Made by a program: the position numbers and the translations under genes
Source of the DNA: Echinometra lucunter
Lineage: Eukaryota > Echinodermata > Echinoidea > Camarodonta > Echinometridae
Length of the DNA stretch: 64,000 nucleotides
Direction: 5' to 3'
Assembly: GCA_029962745.1 (NCBI GenBank)
Contig: CM057157.1
Location: 21,411,798 to 21,475,797, forward strand
The notes under the pieces: generated by a model
Databases searched by the model: none
What the model saw: the letters and a program-made list of their open reading frames with translations, nothing else
Told to the model about the DNA's origin: nothing
In this document: positions 48,163 through 61,240 of the stretch, in pieces
How positions within the stretch are numbered: the first letter of the stretch is position 1
Layout: each line of letters opens with the position of its first letter

Positions 48163-48344
48163 GAGAAAAACCAATAAAGAGTAAAAATCAATAACGATTG
48201 AGAAATGAAATTTTTTGTAGTTTATTGATGTTGTATATATATTAGGGTAGCTTAGATGTAACATCATGTATATACAATATTGTATATACAATATACTATT
48301 ACATCTAAGCTACTACATTTTGTAATTTATAATACTACTCCATT

Positions 48345-50146
48345 TGCAACCTCCCCTGAAATATTCGCCCCATTTTAACTGAAAGATTCAACCCCTTTCA
48401 GTCTGATGCTAGGTGTTAAATTTTCTACCAGAGCCTCCAAAGCAGACCACAAATGCAGGTTGATTTACCCCTTGCACCAAATTCTGTCGGGTCAGGGTTT
48501 CTACACCCCCCTACAAAATTCTTGAACCAGATTTTGTGAGCAGAAGACTTGTGGCTGCAAGCCAAAAATTTCCATTGAGATGGGGTGTTAGACTCCCCCC
48601 TCCTTAAAAAGTACACCAAAGTGCCCTTTGGCTTGATTTACTACCCTACCCCCCCCCCCATGTTCATCCCTCCCAATCGATACAACTCAAGAAGTGCCCA
48701 AAGTTAAAAGCGCCTAATTACCATAGAAAATGCATGAAATTTCAGCACTGAAAATAAAGGTGATGACGTGGTCCTTTTCAATGATTTTTCATCTGTGTTT
48801 GAACCAGAATTGTGGTTTCATATAATATTCATCAAAATTACTTTACATATTATTTGCATAAAATTAGTATAATGAATTAATACATAAAAACTGCCTTCTC
48901 ATTGTAACTTTGGAAAACATCCAATGTTTATCTTAGAGTTCTGCATAGGCTGAACTAACACAAGTTGGTGTATTACCATTTCAAAAAACACTGAACTAAA
49001 TATATTTTATATGTGAACAAGAATGGATAATATTTTCCAAAGTTTTGAGAAATTTTTTTTTTAAAGCATTAATTTATTGACTAGTTAATGATATGCAAAA
49101 TAACTTGATTACTGCATTTCATGAAACTAAAAGATGTGGTTCAAACACAGATGAAAAATCATTAATAAAGAAAGATGTTATCACCTTTATTCAGAATCCT
49201 AAAATTTCATGCATTTTCTATGATAATTAGGCACTTGTAACCCTCAATTCAGTTGAAATGATCATAATGTAATTTTCTTGAGGTTCAACTTCGTGTCAAT
49301 AAGTTATGGAATTGTCGAAATGTACCGTATTCTCAAAAATAGCCAAAGATATCTGCAGGATTGAGTAAACACACCTAATGATACCTTGCATGCTCTTATT
49401 AACCATTTGAAAATGTAGGTGTGTTTACATAAATAATCCTTAACATAAAGCTGAACCTTGTAGCAAATCACAATACTAAAAATTACATTTGATCTGAACT
49501 GAATTAGGCACTCTTTGAGTTACTAAAATTGGAAAGGATGAATGTTTGGTCAAAGGGCACTTTGGTGAGGTTTTTCTGGAGGGTCTGACATCCCCATCCC
49601 AATGGAAACCAATTGATGTGCAGCCATAATGTATTCTTTTCTGACAAAATTTGGTCCATGAACTTTGAAGGGGGGGGGGGGGCAACCCCATCCCGACAGA
49701 AAGTTTTGTCAGTTTCATTTTGTAATATTCTATTTACTACTGACAAAGTTTGGTGCACATGGAGTAGATGGGGTGAGATCAACTTGAATTTGGGGTCTCT
49801 TTTGGAGGCTTTTGGCAGTGAACCCAACAGCTAAGGTCCTACTTGCTACAACTGGTAATTCATTATGCAATTTTGCTGAATGATCTCAGTTGATGAAAGG
49901 GGTTCATTCAAAGTTTACATTTAGAATTAAGTTTTAAAATTTTCAAATGAAAAGATCCCATTAACTACATGTACAATTGTACATTGCCATAAATTAGTTC
50001 CCTGAGGCAAAAATAGCAATCAATTGTGAGTCACTACGACATTATTACCAGTTGTAACCAGGCTGAAAAGCATTTTGCCAGCAACTTACAGGGTCAAATC
50101 TTACCGTTGAAATGGTGCGACTATTTCAGGGCAGGCTCCTAGACTT
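48345..50146. mobile_element. Foldback element copy 2 (~1.8 kb)
   Basis: Left arm from cctcccctgaaatattcgcc to ccaaagtgccctttggcttg (48613-48632) pairs with a right arm from caaagggcactttggtgagg to ctatttcagggcaggctcct. Inside it is a second, tighter inverted repeat (48713-49235), whose arms share a perfect 27-bp block. The right arm carries extra sequence near 49830-50090. Confidence 0.7.
48713..49235. repeat. Nested long inverted repeat
   Basis: Arms of about 100 bp: cctaattaccatagaaaatg plus catgaaatttcag on the left, gcattttctatgataattag on the right in reverse, and a perfect 27-bp match around catctgtgtttgaacca (left, about 48779-48805; right, about 49136-49164). Loop about 320 bp, AT-rich. 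Confidence 0.8.
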
Positions 50147-50707
50147 GATGTTTTCAGGAAGCATTACCTGTGTTCAAGCTGAAATAATTTAAAAGCCTAA
50201 ACATATTTACATAATCTATCATTCAAAGAACTTAAAAGCTGATACATAGCCTGTACTTATATTGACAATGAATATTTACAATTTCTCTATACAGAAACTT
50301 TTCATAGATAAACTATTGCATTAAATTCATGGTTAAAGCTATTCATAATTTTCATATGCTCCAAATTATTTCACTTCAAGAGGCCAAATGATGCCAAGGC
50401 AGGTTTCTGAATCTAGAAAGAAATTTTCTGCAAGTTCTGTAAAAAAAAAAAATACAGTTATAGCGACATTTCTCCTTAAAATGGAGTTCTTATTCTCTTG
50501 GCTACAAAGCTTCAATGTGAACTTAGGCAGATTTATGTTGTATACCTGTATAAAAGCTACAGTGAAGGGGGAAAAAAAGACAAAATTATTGCTGGAGAGT
50601 GGTTCTACAGTGGTTGAATTTGACCATCAGCTCCTGCCAATTAAATCCTTAGAATTCAGGATTATGCATGATATAGATAGAAAGTATAATATGTCACTGC
50701 AATAAAG

Positions 50708-51160
50708 CTTTAAAGGGGGTACCCAATGCTTAAACAATGTTAGCTCATTTAAAAGAGTATGATTTTATTAGCAGAAAATCATCTAAAGTTTTTTAAAAAG
50801 TCGTGTTGCCAAGGAAACCCCCAAATGTGGTTAAGATTTCAGGATATTTTTGACCCCTCAGCTGTGACCCAGTTTCAACTGGGTACCTTGTCGTGCACTT
50901 CTAGCAAAGTGCGTGCAAGGTATAATACATATTGTACAGTCTAGCGCGCAGCACAACTGCAATGCGCGAAGCTGGGTACCCACTTTTACGTCATACCTCA
51001 TACTCAAAATTTTTGGTCAGCTCTTGACTTTTTATGAGAAAATTAGCCAAAATGCATTGATTTTGATTGAAAAGCATCATTTTTCAATGTAATGTTTCCT
51101 AAAATTTCTATTCTCGATCATATATCAAAAAAAAATTTACCATTGTGTAATCACTTTAAA
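50708..51160 (+). mobile_element. CpG-rich repeat copy 3
   Basis: Starts ctttaaagggggtacccaat and ends tgtgtaatcactttaaa. A segment around the paired gtgggtacc motifs is shorter here than in copies 1 and 2, so it carries an internal deletion. Confidence 0.8.
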
Positions 51161-52869
51161 AAGATGACAATTTGCATATATAAACAAATATACTCAAACA
51201 TCAAGTTGCCCTTACACTTTTTCAGTTTAAATAACTTAGAAATATTTGATGAAATTCATTTTCCTGTATGCAGAATTTTCTGCCCACATGACTTTTGTCC
51301 TTGTACATGAACAAAAAAATGTTCATGTACAAGCACAAAAGTCTTGGTTCATATTTATAAAACTGAATCAAAATTTCATTACTTTTGAAAATGAAGTTTA
51401 CTTATAGCAGATTAGTTTTAAATGATGTAAGGATGATGAACAAGCACATCTTGCTTTGCATTGAAAAAAATCATAATTGTCCACAATACCCTATCCAAAA
51501 GTGAATATAAAGACATTTTTTAGTTTTGGATGCACATAATTACACAAAACATTTTTACATAATATTGAAAACTGTCAAAGGGAACTAACTTTTGGGGTTC
51601 AATTTCAACATATAAGTACAAGATTAAGAATCCCATTGTTTATTACTCTTTTCCACACAATACTGTGGTACTTAAAAGGAAACTCTACTTCTTAATTACT
51701 TTCCTTCATCCTGAATCTGATAAAACATTAAAGCCCGAAAAAGAAGTTATAATCAAAGCAAATTATGCACTTCTAAGTTTTCTATAGTCATGATCCTCAA
51801 TACAAGACAATTTCATTTTTGTTCCAAGGAGTTTGGTTTACAATAGGAATAACAAAATTAAATTTCATCAGTAATCGTATTGCCACAATACCATAACAGA
51901 TCCCTCACATGTAATTCCCCCTCTGTATGTACAGCATTTCATCATTTGTGAAAAGAAATTTAAAAACTAGAACAACAATCAACATTCATTACAACTAAAA
52001 CTATTTTGGACAGATTTGGCCCCCATGACTCGACCTGTTTAACAATACAGCTAGTTTACAAAATGTGAATCACAGTCAGTAATAAGCTTCTTTTGATTAA
52101 TTTCCTTTCCAGAAATTTTTCTTAAATATTCAGTACATAAGATTAAATTATACACATATAATATCTAAAATAACTGTTTTGTTTCTGTCACTTAAGTTGC
52201 ATGTTTGGATATTGTTATTTTTCAAAAGATAATTTCAGTATTATGATATTAATAATATACAAATTTATATAGCGGTCCATATATCTTCTTAGAATATTCC
52301 AGTATGTATTTTTTTCTCATGCAACATGAATATTAAATATTTACATATCTATTCTAGCCATATACTCAAGTAACTCTCCTACCAAAATTTATTCAAACAA
52401 AAGAATCAAAGAATCAAAACAAATCAAAACAAAAGATCAATGAATATGTGACTTACTAACAGAAATCCGTTGTTTCATTTACTAAACATCATGCAAAACC
52501 AAATGACAAACAATGTTTTCCTTTAAACAAGCAATCAAACAATACACATGCTTCCTATCTGCATTCACTGTATACAGGAAGAAAGAAAGACATTTTGATC
52601 AATATGAAATGAAATGACCTTTTCTTTTATTTGGCACTGCTTATGCTTACAGCTAAACTTATTTGCCTGCCCGAGTTGAACAATAAGAAAATACAATTTG
52701 TTATATGTCTGTATTTCAATTTTTTCATGATTTTCTCTGTTTTTCCCCAGTTAGCAAGTTAGCCATTACATTCAGTTAGCCAGTTAGCCATTGCATTATT
52801 ACCTAAGGATAATGTTGCAGGTTGTTATCAGCTATACTCTTCTTTAGTAAATAAGCCCAACAGTCTTAC

Positions 52870-54877
52870 CAGATATTGATGACATATCACAAACTTGAAC
52901 AACCTGGAAAAAGGAGAGCCCCAGAAGAACCCTGGAAAATCTGATGACACAGGAAACATGAAGAACAGGCCAAGATTTGAAGATTGACTCTGTAGAAATA
53001 GCTGTGTAGGACAAGGTAACCAATACCTAGAATGAAATGAATAACAAATATTTCCTTAAGTAATTATCATCTAAAATACAATCCTTTGGACAAATCTAAA
53101 ACAAGTACCTTAACAGGTATAACTGCAAAATTATGAACATAAATTGAAATAGATACCGGTATATCATTTTGTCTGATTAAATGTTATGACTACAGGTATT
53201 GGTTTGACACAGTCATTAGATAGAATTGTAGATTGGGTCAGTACTGTGACAAAATAGCTTAGACCTACCTCTTTCTACTATCCCCTACAATAATTGGCAC
53301 TGATCAATCATTGAAGACCTGCCAAAGAGATGTGTGCTTTTGTCTAATAACAGAAATATCATTCTTACCACAGGCCTGAGAAGAATAAGATATCAAAATG
53401 CTTGAAAAGGTGTATTCTTCTGAAAATTTTCATTGCTTCATTCTCTCCCTGTCTTTACAATATTCATAATGGATCAGATCATTGGACTATCACTAAAAGA
53501 TGATGGTGCTGTAGCATAAACAACAATACTTTTAAAAATAAAGAAGCCCTGTTGGGTGTATGAATTTACCAAATATCAACTGCACACAGGAAACTTGAAG
53601 AAGCCTGGAAACATGAAGAACTTTGGCAAACTAGAAGAACACAACAACTCTGATGACTGTGGAAACTGCCATCTTGGAGGAACATCTGATACCTGCAATA
53701 ATTGAAATTAAATATTTCCTTTAATAATGATCATCCAAACTGCAAACCTGTGGAAAAATCCCAGGTCTTTCCCATACTATACAATCATAACCAAGTATTA
53801 TAAAAATGAGAACATAAATTAGAAACACCTCTCCCAATTTGTATGATTCAAGCTGTAGGGCTTTCAGCTTGGTATAGTCATAATATCTTAGGTGGGTTAA
53901 GTATTGCCTGGGGGAAAAACAGCTTGGACTTGCCTCTATCGAATATTTTCTGCAAAAAACCACACCAAAATTGCACCTGAGAAAAAATGTGTGAAACACA
54001 ACATTTTTTCCAAAATGTTCACTGTTCCCCCCCCCCTTTCTTACTTTCTTGTTGTCCATTCTGGTCATTTCATTATTGCTTTATGATGATTTTGTAGAAA
54101 AGGGTGTAAAAATGCACTGTATACCAATGGCATCCCTGAAACATGAGGAAATGTGGGCAAATGAGGAACAAAGAAAAACCAAGAGAACCTGGACAAATTG
54201 ATGACTCCCAGGAAACAGATATGATGTCTCAAAAGGAATAAACAATACCTAGAATATAATTAAGAGTCAATATTTCCTTCAAAAATGATTAATATATAAA
54301 ACATTAATTCTGCATAATACAATGCACCCTTGTTCTAGAGAACACTGTTAAAACAGTTGAAAGGTAATTTTGCTTGTTCCTTTCCTCTAAATTTTTCTAG
54401 GTTTTTTGAATAGTGCTATGGTTTCATCACTTTCATGTACACAAGCTAAGTTTTCTTGGTCTCAACTGGAGTCTATAATGAGGTTCCACTGTATCTTCTA
54501 AAATAACTGGCATAATTTAATCATTAAAATCCTGGTACATGCCTAAAGTAATCCATATCTTTTATTTCTAACAGAAAACCCAATCTTTAATACTACAGTG
54601 CTTCCAGAAAATAAAAGAAACTCTAAAACAAAGGGTTGTTGCTACCAAAGTGTTAGATCAATATTACAATCTATTTTCTGTAATGTTGAAATAAAGTGAT
54701 TTCAAATGTTACTTTAATGGCATCGACTAGTACATTCCTGTTTTTCTTTTTGGTCATTGCATTATGGCCTAGAGATGATGTTGATGTCAATGACATATTA
54801 GAAAAAGTGAATAATGATGAACCCGGAGGAGCCAGATGATGCCATGGAAACTGCCATGTCAGAGGAAGGATCATTAC
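52870..54877 (-). repeat. Tandem array of exon-like units on the minus strand
   Basis: Four diverged units with a shared core (minus strand tttcc, tcatca, ttcttctgg-type words). Each is preceded by an acceptor-like cag or tag followed by GTAT or GTAA, and three end at a donor-like GT. Exon-like limits are 52870-53026, 53570-53692, 54125-54248 and about 54780-54877. Reading frames are not conserved between units, so coding is doubtful. Confidence 0.5.
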
Positions 54878-55255
54878 CTGGAATGATTAACTAACAATAT
54901 TTCCATAATTAATGGTTATATAACAAAGAAACTTTTATATGTTTCAAAATAATTTGCATAATCAATCATAAAAAGCTACACCCAAAGGCAACTGTAACTT
55001 TTGTCCAAGTACAAAGTATTTGGTTAATAACTGACATCAAATGTATCATATTACTTCACCTTTCATAAAGAACCAGCTCTCATATTTTCTTTTATCTATT
55101 ACATTCATGAGAATTGCTATTGTAAAGGTGGCCAGTAACTGATGTATGGAGAAAATAGCTTCAGCTTGCCCCCTTAACAGAAGCATTCTTACTGCAGTGC
55201 ATCCCCCCTCCCCCCCCAAAAAAAAATTACCCTAAAAGACAAAAACAGACTGTGA

Positions 55256-56545
55256 CCAAACTAGTCTGGGAGCCTCTCCCGAAATAGGCACCTCATTTTA
55301 CTTATCAGATTTGACCCCCCTTAAAGTTACTTAGACCACACTTCTCTTTCACTAAAAGATTGCCAGCATGAATGTTGTGTGGCCTAGCTGCAGGATCCCC
55401 CTAAGGGGCTCAAAGTATGATTGATTTCATCCCATTTAATGTAAGCACCAAACTTTGTCAAAAGGAAGTTAAAAGATTGTACATTACCAAAGCACAAATT
55501 CTGACAAAACTATCCATCGTAATGGGTTGTCGAGACGGTCCCCCCAATTTTTCCCCTCATGGCCCCTAGACCAATGCCTAGTTTACATTTGGTAATTTGT
55601 GTGATCAATGCACAGAGCCTGTATCCTGCCTGTAACCCTTATCCGTGCAGCCTCCATGAGGAGGCAGAAGGCGATCGTAAGATTTTCGTACGGATTCACG
55701 GGCTCTGCTGAGCCTCTACCATTTTGTTTCGCGAGGAGTTATACAAATTTGAAAAATCGCAAGCCCGTAGCCCTTATGAATATTGTAGGTGGCATTGCAT
55801 GATTCCTGCACGGGTATCATGCGGAGGCCCCGGGCTGATATCTGCGGGGAGGCTGCAGAGATTGCACAATTATCATACAATCTCCGAGCGGCCTGCCCCC
55901 GATACAATACAGACAATGGCATGATAATCGCAGATAATGTAAACACACACACCGTCCGTAGCCAGTAGCCACCTACGATGCCTCCGAATGATTGTGGGCC
56001 AAAGTTATCGAACAGCGCCCAGGACAAATGTAGGCTATAGGCATAAATTTTGTCAGAGGGAAGAAGTATGGCTGTAAATTCCAAATATACAGACAAAAAT
56101 TCCTTTGGGAAGGGGCTTTAAGACCCGCTTGAAAAAGAAGCCAAAGTGCCATTTGATCAAACTATACTGCCCCAACTCCAAAGCTCCTTATTCAGTTCAA
56201 GTCAGATTTATAAATATTGTGTTTGTGGAATAACTTGGAATTGAAATTATCCCTTGACACCAGATTGCACCGCAGGAAATGCTCAAAATTGTGCTTTGTA
56301 AATCTGACCTAAATTTGTTTCTCACTATATGTTTTTCATATAACTTCTTTCTGACAAAGTTTGGGGCATATGTTAGATGGAGTGAAATCAACCCTAATTT
56401 GGGGCCTATGCGGGGGACACTGGGGGCCATGCTGGCAGATACATTCAGGCTGACAAGCTTTTTGTGAATGAGATAGAGGGTACAATTAAGGGATCAAATC
56501 AAATATGAACAATGACATGACCATTTTGGGACAGGCTTAGTTTGG
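55256..56545. mobile_element. Foldback element copy 3 with an insertion (~1.3 kb)
   Basis: Left end ccaaactagtctgggagcct and right end gggacaggcttagtttgg pair imperfectly; inner arms contain gcaccaaactttgtcaaaag and tttctgacaaagtttggggc. It shares arm motifs with copies at 46745 and 48345. The GC-rich stretch 55600-56015 looks like a later insertion in its loop. Confidence 0.65.
55600..56015. mobile_element. GC-rich, CpG-rich insertion inside foldback copy 3
   Basis: Base composition changes sharply (gcatgcggaggccccgggct-like sequence and many CpGs) against AT-rich flanks. Inverted pieces gtaggtggc and gccacctac lie inside. A 126-codon minus-strand frame has no recognised domain. Probably a young non-autonomous element, but its ends are not clear. 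Confidence 0.45.
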
Positions 56546-57117
56546 CCTTGCCCTCAGTGATATACATAACCATAACATTTTAGTTTCTAATGTGAACATT
56601 CCATTTTCAACTTGCCCAATTTATAGACAAAGCAGTTCAATGAACATCAAATAATTATGGAATTTGTTCTTTATACATTTCTAAACTACCTGTACTTCTT
56701 GTTCTAGAAAAAGCATCAGAATTTTTTTCCTTTTGGCAATATGAATTAAATAATTCCACTTTTCTCTAAAAAGTGAAACAAATGGTCATACAGTCATGTG
56801 ACCATCTAATTCTGTCTCTTTGCCAGAAAAATCAGAGAACATGTTTATGATATGTTTATATCACCAGTTTCTTACGTGAAAATTGTTTCCCCTTTCTTTG
56901 GCAAGAAAAGTAATTTCCAAACCACAATGCTTTTTACAAGGACATTTCAAAACACTTTTTTTAAGTAGTCACACATGTGACTGACCAAATTTTTACTCTA
57001 AGATATAAGAATATTCACTCATTTATGGAAAATTGATTTCAATCTTTCAATAGCAAGCCCATCTTGAAATTAGAAAGGCATAGGTCTGAAAATACTGTAG
57101 TACGACCCTTTTGGTTT

Positions 57118-57510
57118 CCAGAGCTACCAAGTCTCACGCATTGTGCGTGAGACTCACGCATTCAGGGTCCGTCTCACGATCTCACGCATGGCACCCATTT
57201 TTCTCACGCATCGGGACCCGACAGAAAAAAAAGCAACTTGGGCCTATAATAAGGAGCATAGCTCAAAAGATTAAAGTGATAGTTGCAATTGAAGGTATTT
57301 TTACCTTTTGTCTTTCAAAATAAGTAAAAAATAGTCACTTAAGTATGCACCAGATCGCACCAGAGCTAAAAATTGAAAAAGCTCCCTACCCTGGGAGGGG
57401 GGTGTCCCCCCTCCCACACCCTCCCCCGCTCGGTCGCTTCACTCCCTCGCCGAGACGCCGAGTCATGAAAATCTCACTCATAAAATTTTTGGGAACTTGG
57501 CATCTCTGGG
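57118..57510. mobile_element. Element with CTCACGCA-rich interior
   Basis: Imperfect terminal inverted repeats ccagagctaccaagt and aacttggcatctctgg. The left part carries several ctcacgca words (57132-57205), and a C-rich stretch with CpGs lies near 57400-57460. No transposase frame. Confidence 0.55.
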
Positions 57511-58448
57511 TTTCACACCTAAGAGACCTGATTTTGACCTCAAAAAGAAAATAATATATATACTTTAACTTTAATAATTGTTATTTGAATATCTCAAATG
57601 AGAGACTTCAGCTACAAAATAAACTGACAAATCAGGTTTAAAACAGCTTCTTTTCAGGAATTTGGACACATGACCAAGAATGGATCTCTATTTGGAGTTA
57701 TACAAGTACACACACACACATACAAACACTCACACTCACACCCACACAAAATAATTCTCTTACCGGTAATCTTTTCTGAAATGAGGAAGATTCAAACACT
57801 GCCTGGCAATAATTCCACTATGATTTTGAATGGGTTCCAAACCATAATAAAGTAATCTCTACAAGAGAGAATTTCCATTCCTTTGCATTTAAGCCCACCA
57901 CAAACTATTCCATCTTCCTTTGATTTTGGAGAAATTTGTGGTAGCATTTGATATGGACATTAGAAGACCTTGTAAAATCTTAGAGATCAAAGTTCTGAAT
58001 AGTCCTATTAAATCAATTTTTTTTTTTGCTTTTTGCAAGGAAGAAAAGCAAAATCGATGCTAAATCATAGTAATGTCATAGCAGTCTTGCGATTTTCTAT
58101 GATTGCAATTGAAGATTTTGAATGCAAAACTGATACATCCCTTTTTTGTCAAATTGAGATATTTGCAGTCAAGAATCAAGGAAAATAAAGAAAACAATAA
58201 GAAAACATATACCTTTGACCATAACTATAACAATATACATTTATACATGTATGTAATGAGCAATATATGATTTGAAAAGTATTATTTTGTACTATGTGAT
58301 GGTGACCTTACTTTAAAATTGTCATAAATGGCATTTATCTGTTTTTGCATATATAAACTCTTCAATTCCTGGCCTGTAACAAAGGCTCCAACTGTATCCC
58401 ATAAGATGCAGGCCAAGTTCTACTAGCCCATTGTACATTAAAACTCAC

Positions 58449-58644
58449 CATCAATATGTCGATTTCATGCTGGTTTCAGAAGTTGCTCTCTTCCTGGACC
58501 CCAGAGATACCCTGAACTCCACTTCATATCACCTTGCCGTACATAGATATGGACATATTCACAGGCTTCATAGCAAGACTGCCTGTATGATGCCTTCTAG
58601 AGCTCCAGTTTGGTCATCTCGACAGTGTTGAGACACATGCAAAC
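58449..58644 (-). ncRNA. Candidate non-coding exon (minus strand)
   Basis: On the minus strand, acceptor cattattttaacag and a consensus donor gtgagt bracket 196 nt of GC-richer sequence. All three frames contain stops, so if transcribed it is non-coding or untranslated. With the exon-like array at 52870-54877 it could belong to one minus-strand transcript; this is speculative. Confidence 0.25.
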
Positions 58645-58797
58645 CTGTTAAAATAATGGAGGAAGGTGTTACTGTAAGAATTACCCTGAAAGCTGGAAAC
58701 ACCTTTCGAAAGAAATGAGGTATTTCATATCAACATCTAAGCATTAAGTACAAAAGTATGAGTGGAAGAAAAGCCAGAAGGAAAAGAGACACAAAAG

Positions 58798-58872
58798 TGA
58801 TAAAGAGAAAGAGAAAAAGAAAGAGAAAAAGAAAGAGAAAGAGCAAGAGAAAGAGAAAGAGAAAGAGATAGA
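58798..58872. repeat. GAAAGA microsatellite
   Basis: Purine-only run of gagaaagagaaagagaaa type, about 75 bp. Confidence 0.85.
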
Positions 58873-58999
58873 GAGGGGAGGGGGATAGGGATGGAAGAAA
58901 GCAAAAATGTTGACAGACAACTACCATACTCGGCCCTAAAAAGTATATTCCCTCTGATATTTTTTCATGCAACTTGAGAATTGTTTGATGAAACACATT

Positions 59000-61200
59000 A
59001 ATCAAAAAGCAAATCAGTGTGCAAGATTATCATAATCATAAAATTTGTTATTTATGTACATTTGATCGGAAATATATGTGAGTGGCACTTAATGGTGCAA
59101 GTTCATACATGTCCCTGAAATATGTGACAAAGCTTTGAAAAATTGTGATTTATAACAAAGACAGTTTCATGAATATGAATTATGGATTAGTCTTTATATA
59201 GACATTGCATTGCATTGTGAAACTAAAAAAATATTACTTTTTTCTTTACCCCCTGCAAGAAAGCCTTAATTTGTTTATGAAAACTCTGACTCATACAATG
59301 TACAAAGCAATAATATAACCATGTACTCCAAAAACAATATGTCATAGTGAAAATACATCATTACTGCCCTCTACTGCTGCACTACAGCATTAAACAATCA
59401 GAATGCAGACCTATAAGGCCGCAAGCCTGTAAATAGCTCCGGTCATTTTCAGAGATTCCTCCAACCCGTACCAAAGATGACATCATAGTTGAAAAAAATA
59501 TTCATATAAAATCAGAGATACATAGTTGAACACTGTGTTTCATATGTGCATAGAGAGGGATAATTACTGGTTTAGATCAGTCCCATGAGAGAGCAGCAGT
59601 TAGTCCCAGGTGGATTCTAAGGGGACTTTATTAGTGTGGCAAAAAGCCTTACAACTACTGGAGCTTTGACCAAGTTTTTGTTAGTCTGAGATCCAACCCC
59701 TCTACCGCCAAAAAAAAATGCTGAAAAGCCCCCCTTCATATTTTCAGCAATTAAAGAATAATGTATGAACTCTTACAGACAAAAGTTTCAATGGTGTCAC
59801 TATACACACTTTTTTCATGAATTTATCAAATTCCATTTTTAACACAGGGGCCTATGGGGAAATATTTACAGGCGTGCGACCATAAATAGGTCTGGATATT
59901 AGGTGGTTTCCCTAAAATATGTATCCAAGATGGTGGAATGGTTGAAATGACATACAGATCAATGTTTTTTTATTTAAAGTGGAGAAAGAGGGATCTTTGG
60001 TGCTTCAGGGCACTGTTTCATAAAAGTTGTCAGCACTGACAAGTTGTCATTCTCTGACAATTACAATAGTAACAGTTAGTGACCAGTGCTTCTCAGCCAA
60101 TCAAAACCAAGGATTTTACTAAAATCAGCAGAGAATGACAACTTGTCAGTGCTGACAACTTTCATGAAACGGTCCCCAGATGAGCCCTTTTGGACAGCTG
60201 GACTGGGTCTTGGTTGAATTTTATGGAGACCTTTGGCTTTTCTGATTGGTACAAGAGCTGCGGCAAAGAGTGATAAATGCTGTTGTTTTTATTTTAGTTT
60301 TAATGGTACTTGTCATTCAATTTTGAATATTTTTTGCCAGTTTCGTTATGAAAAGAAATGAAAAAATGGTCAAGTTTCTTGCCAGTCTCATTTCAGGCCA
60401 AATGAAATAAGAGTGTGCCTTCATTGTTTCAGTAAATAAAGACAAGTGTTTGATCTATGATGATTTAAGCCAGAGAGGAATGCATTTTAAACACTGATTT
60501 CTGTACACTTTGCATAACATATATCCACAATTATATGAAAAAATGTTTGATAGCTATAGCTATCAAAGTGGACCTTTTCCTCATCTTTGGAAGCTCAAAT
60601 ATGTTAATTTCCAACATTTATTCAAATTCCCTACAAAAACAACCAAGATAAAGGAAAAGAGTCAATTCTTCAGAATTACAAATAGCAAAAACATGTTATA
60701 TAACAAAATTTGTCAAACTGTCTATGACAGCTTTAACTTTTAAAAAGTCAATTTTTCCAGATTTTTCTCGAGTCTTTTTCTTTTTACCATCATTCCTTCT
60801 TTAATCAAACAATAACATCTTTGTTTATCAAGTCTGCTGGCATCCTGCAAATTGCATATATCTTTAGTAAACGGGAGATTAAAATTAAGGAATGTTGACC
60901 ACTTTTAGTGAACAATGAGTGATGAATTATTCAGTACTACGTACAGGCCTAGGCAAGCTGCCTCAAAACAAAATATACTTCAAAAAATGACAGATCTGTC
61001 AGTTCATTTAACCCTTTTTTCAAATTCGACAAAGAACAACTGGTTGTATTCTGTGATATTTGTCTTTATTAGAAATGACACTTAGATCTAATTAATTTCT
61101 TCTTTATACCGTTTTGCAATGTCTAACTTGTTATAATTTCATTGACACAGTCAATATTCTAAAAAACAATGTTAATCAAACAAGGTGCATTTCTGCACAC
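59000..61200. other. AT-rich stretch without a supported gene
   Basis: Apart from the hairpin element at 60008-60178 I see no exon pair, long frame or recognisable repeat. Confidence 0.5.
60008..60178. mobile_element. Hairpin element, TTTCATAAA-terminated family, copy 4
   Basis: Outer ends gggcactgtttcataaaagt and actttcatgaaacggtcccc; inner arms tgtcagcactgacaagttgt and acaacttgtcagtgctgaca. A diverged core (ccaaggattttact) is still recognisable. Confidence 0.7.
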
Positions 61201-61240
61201 AAACACGACAATCATCTTGCATATAACGCATAAAACGGAA

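Noticed and set aside
58431..58631. 66-codon plus-strand frame
   Set aside because: Lies opposite a minus-strand segment with good splice sites; no plus-strand splice context or recognised domain.
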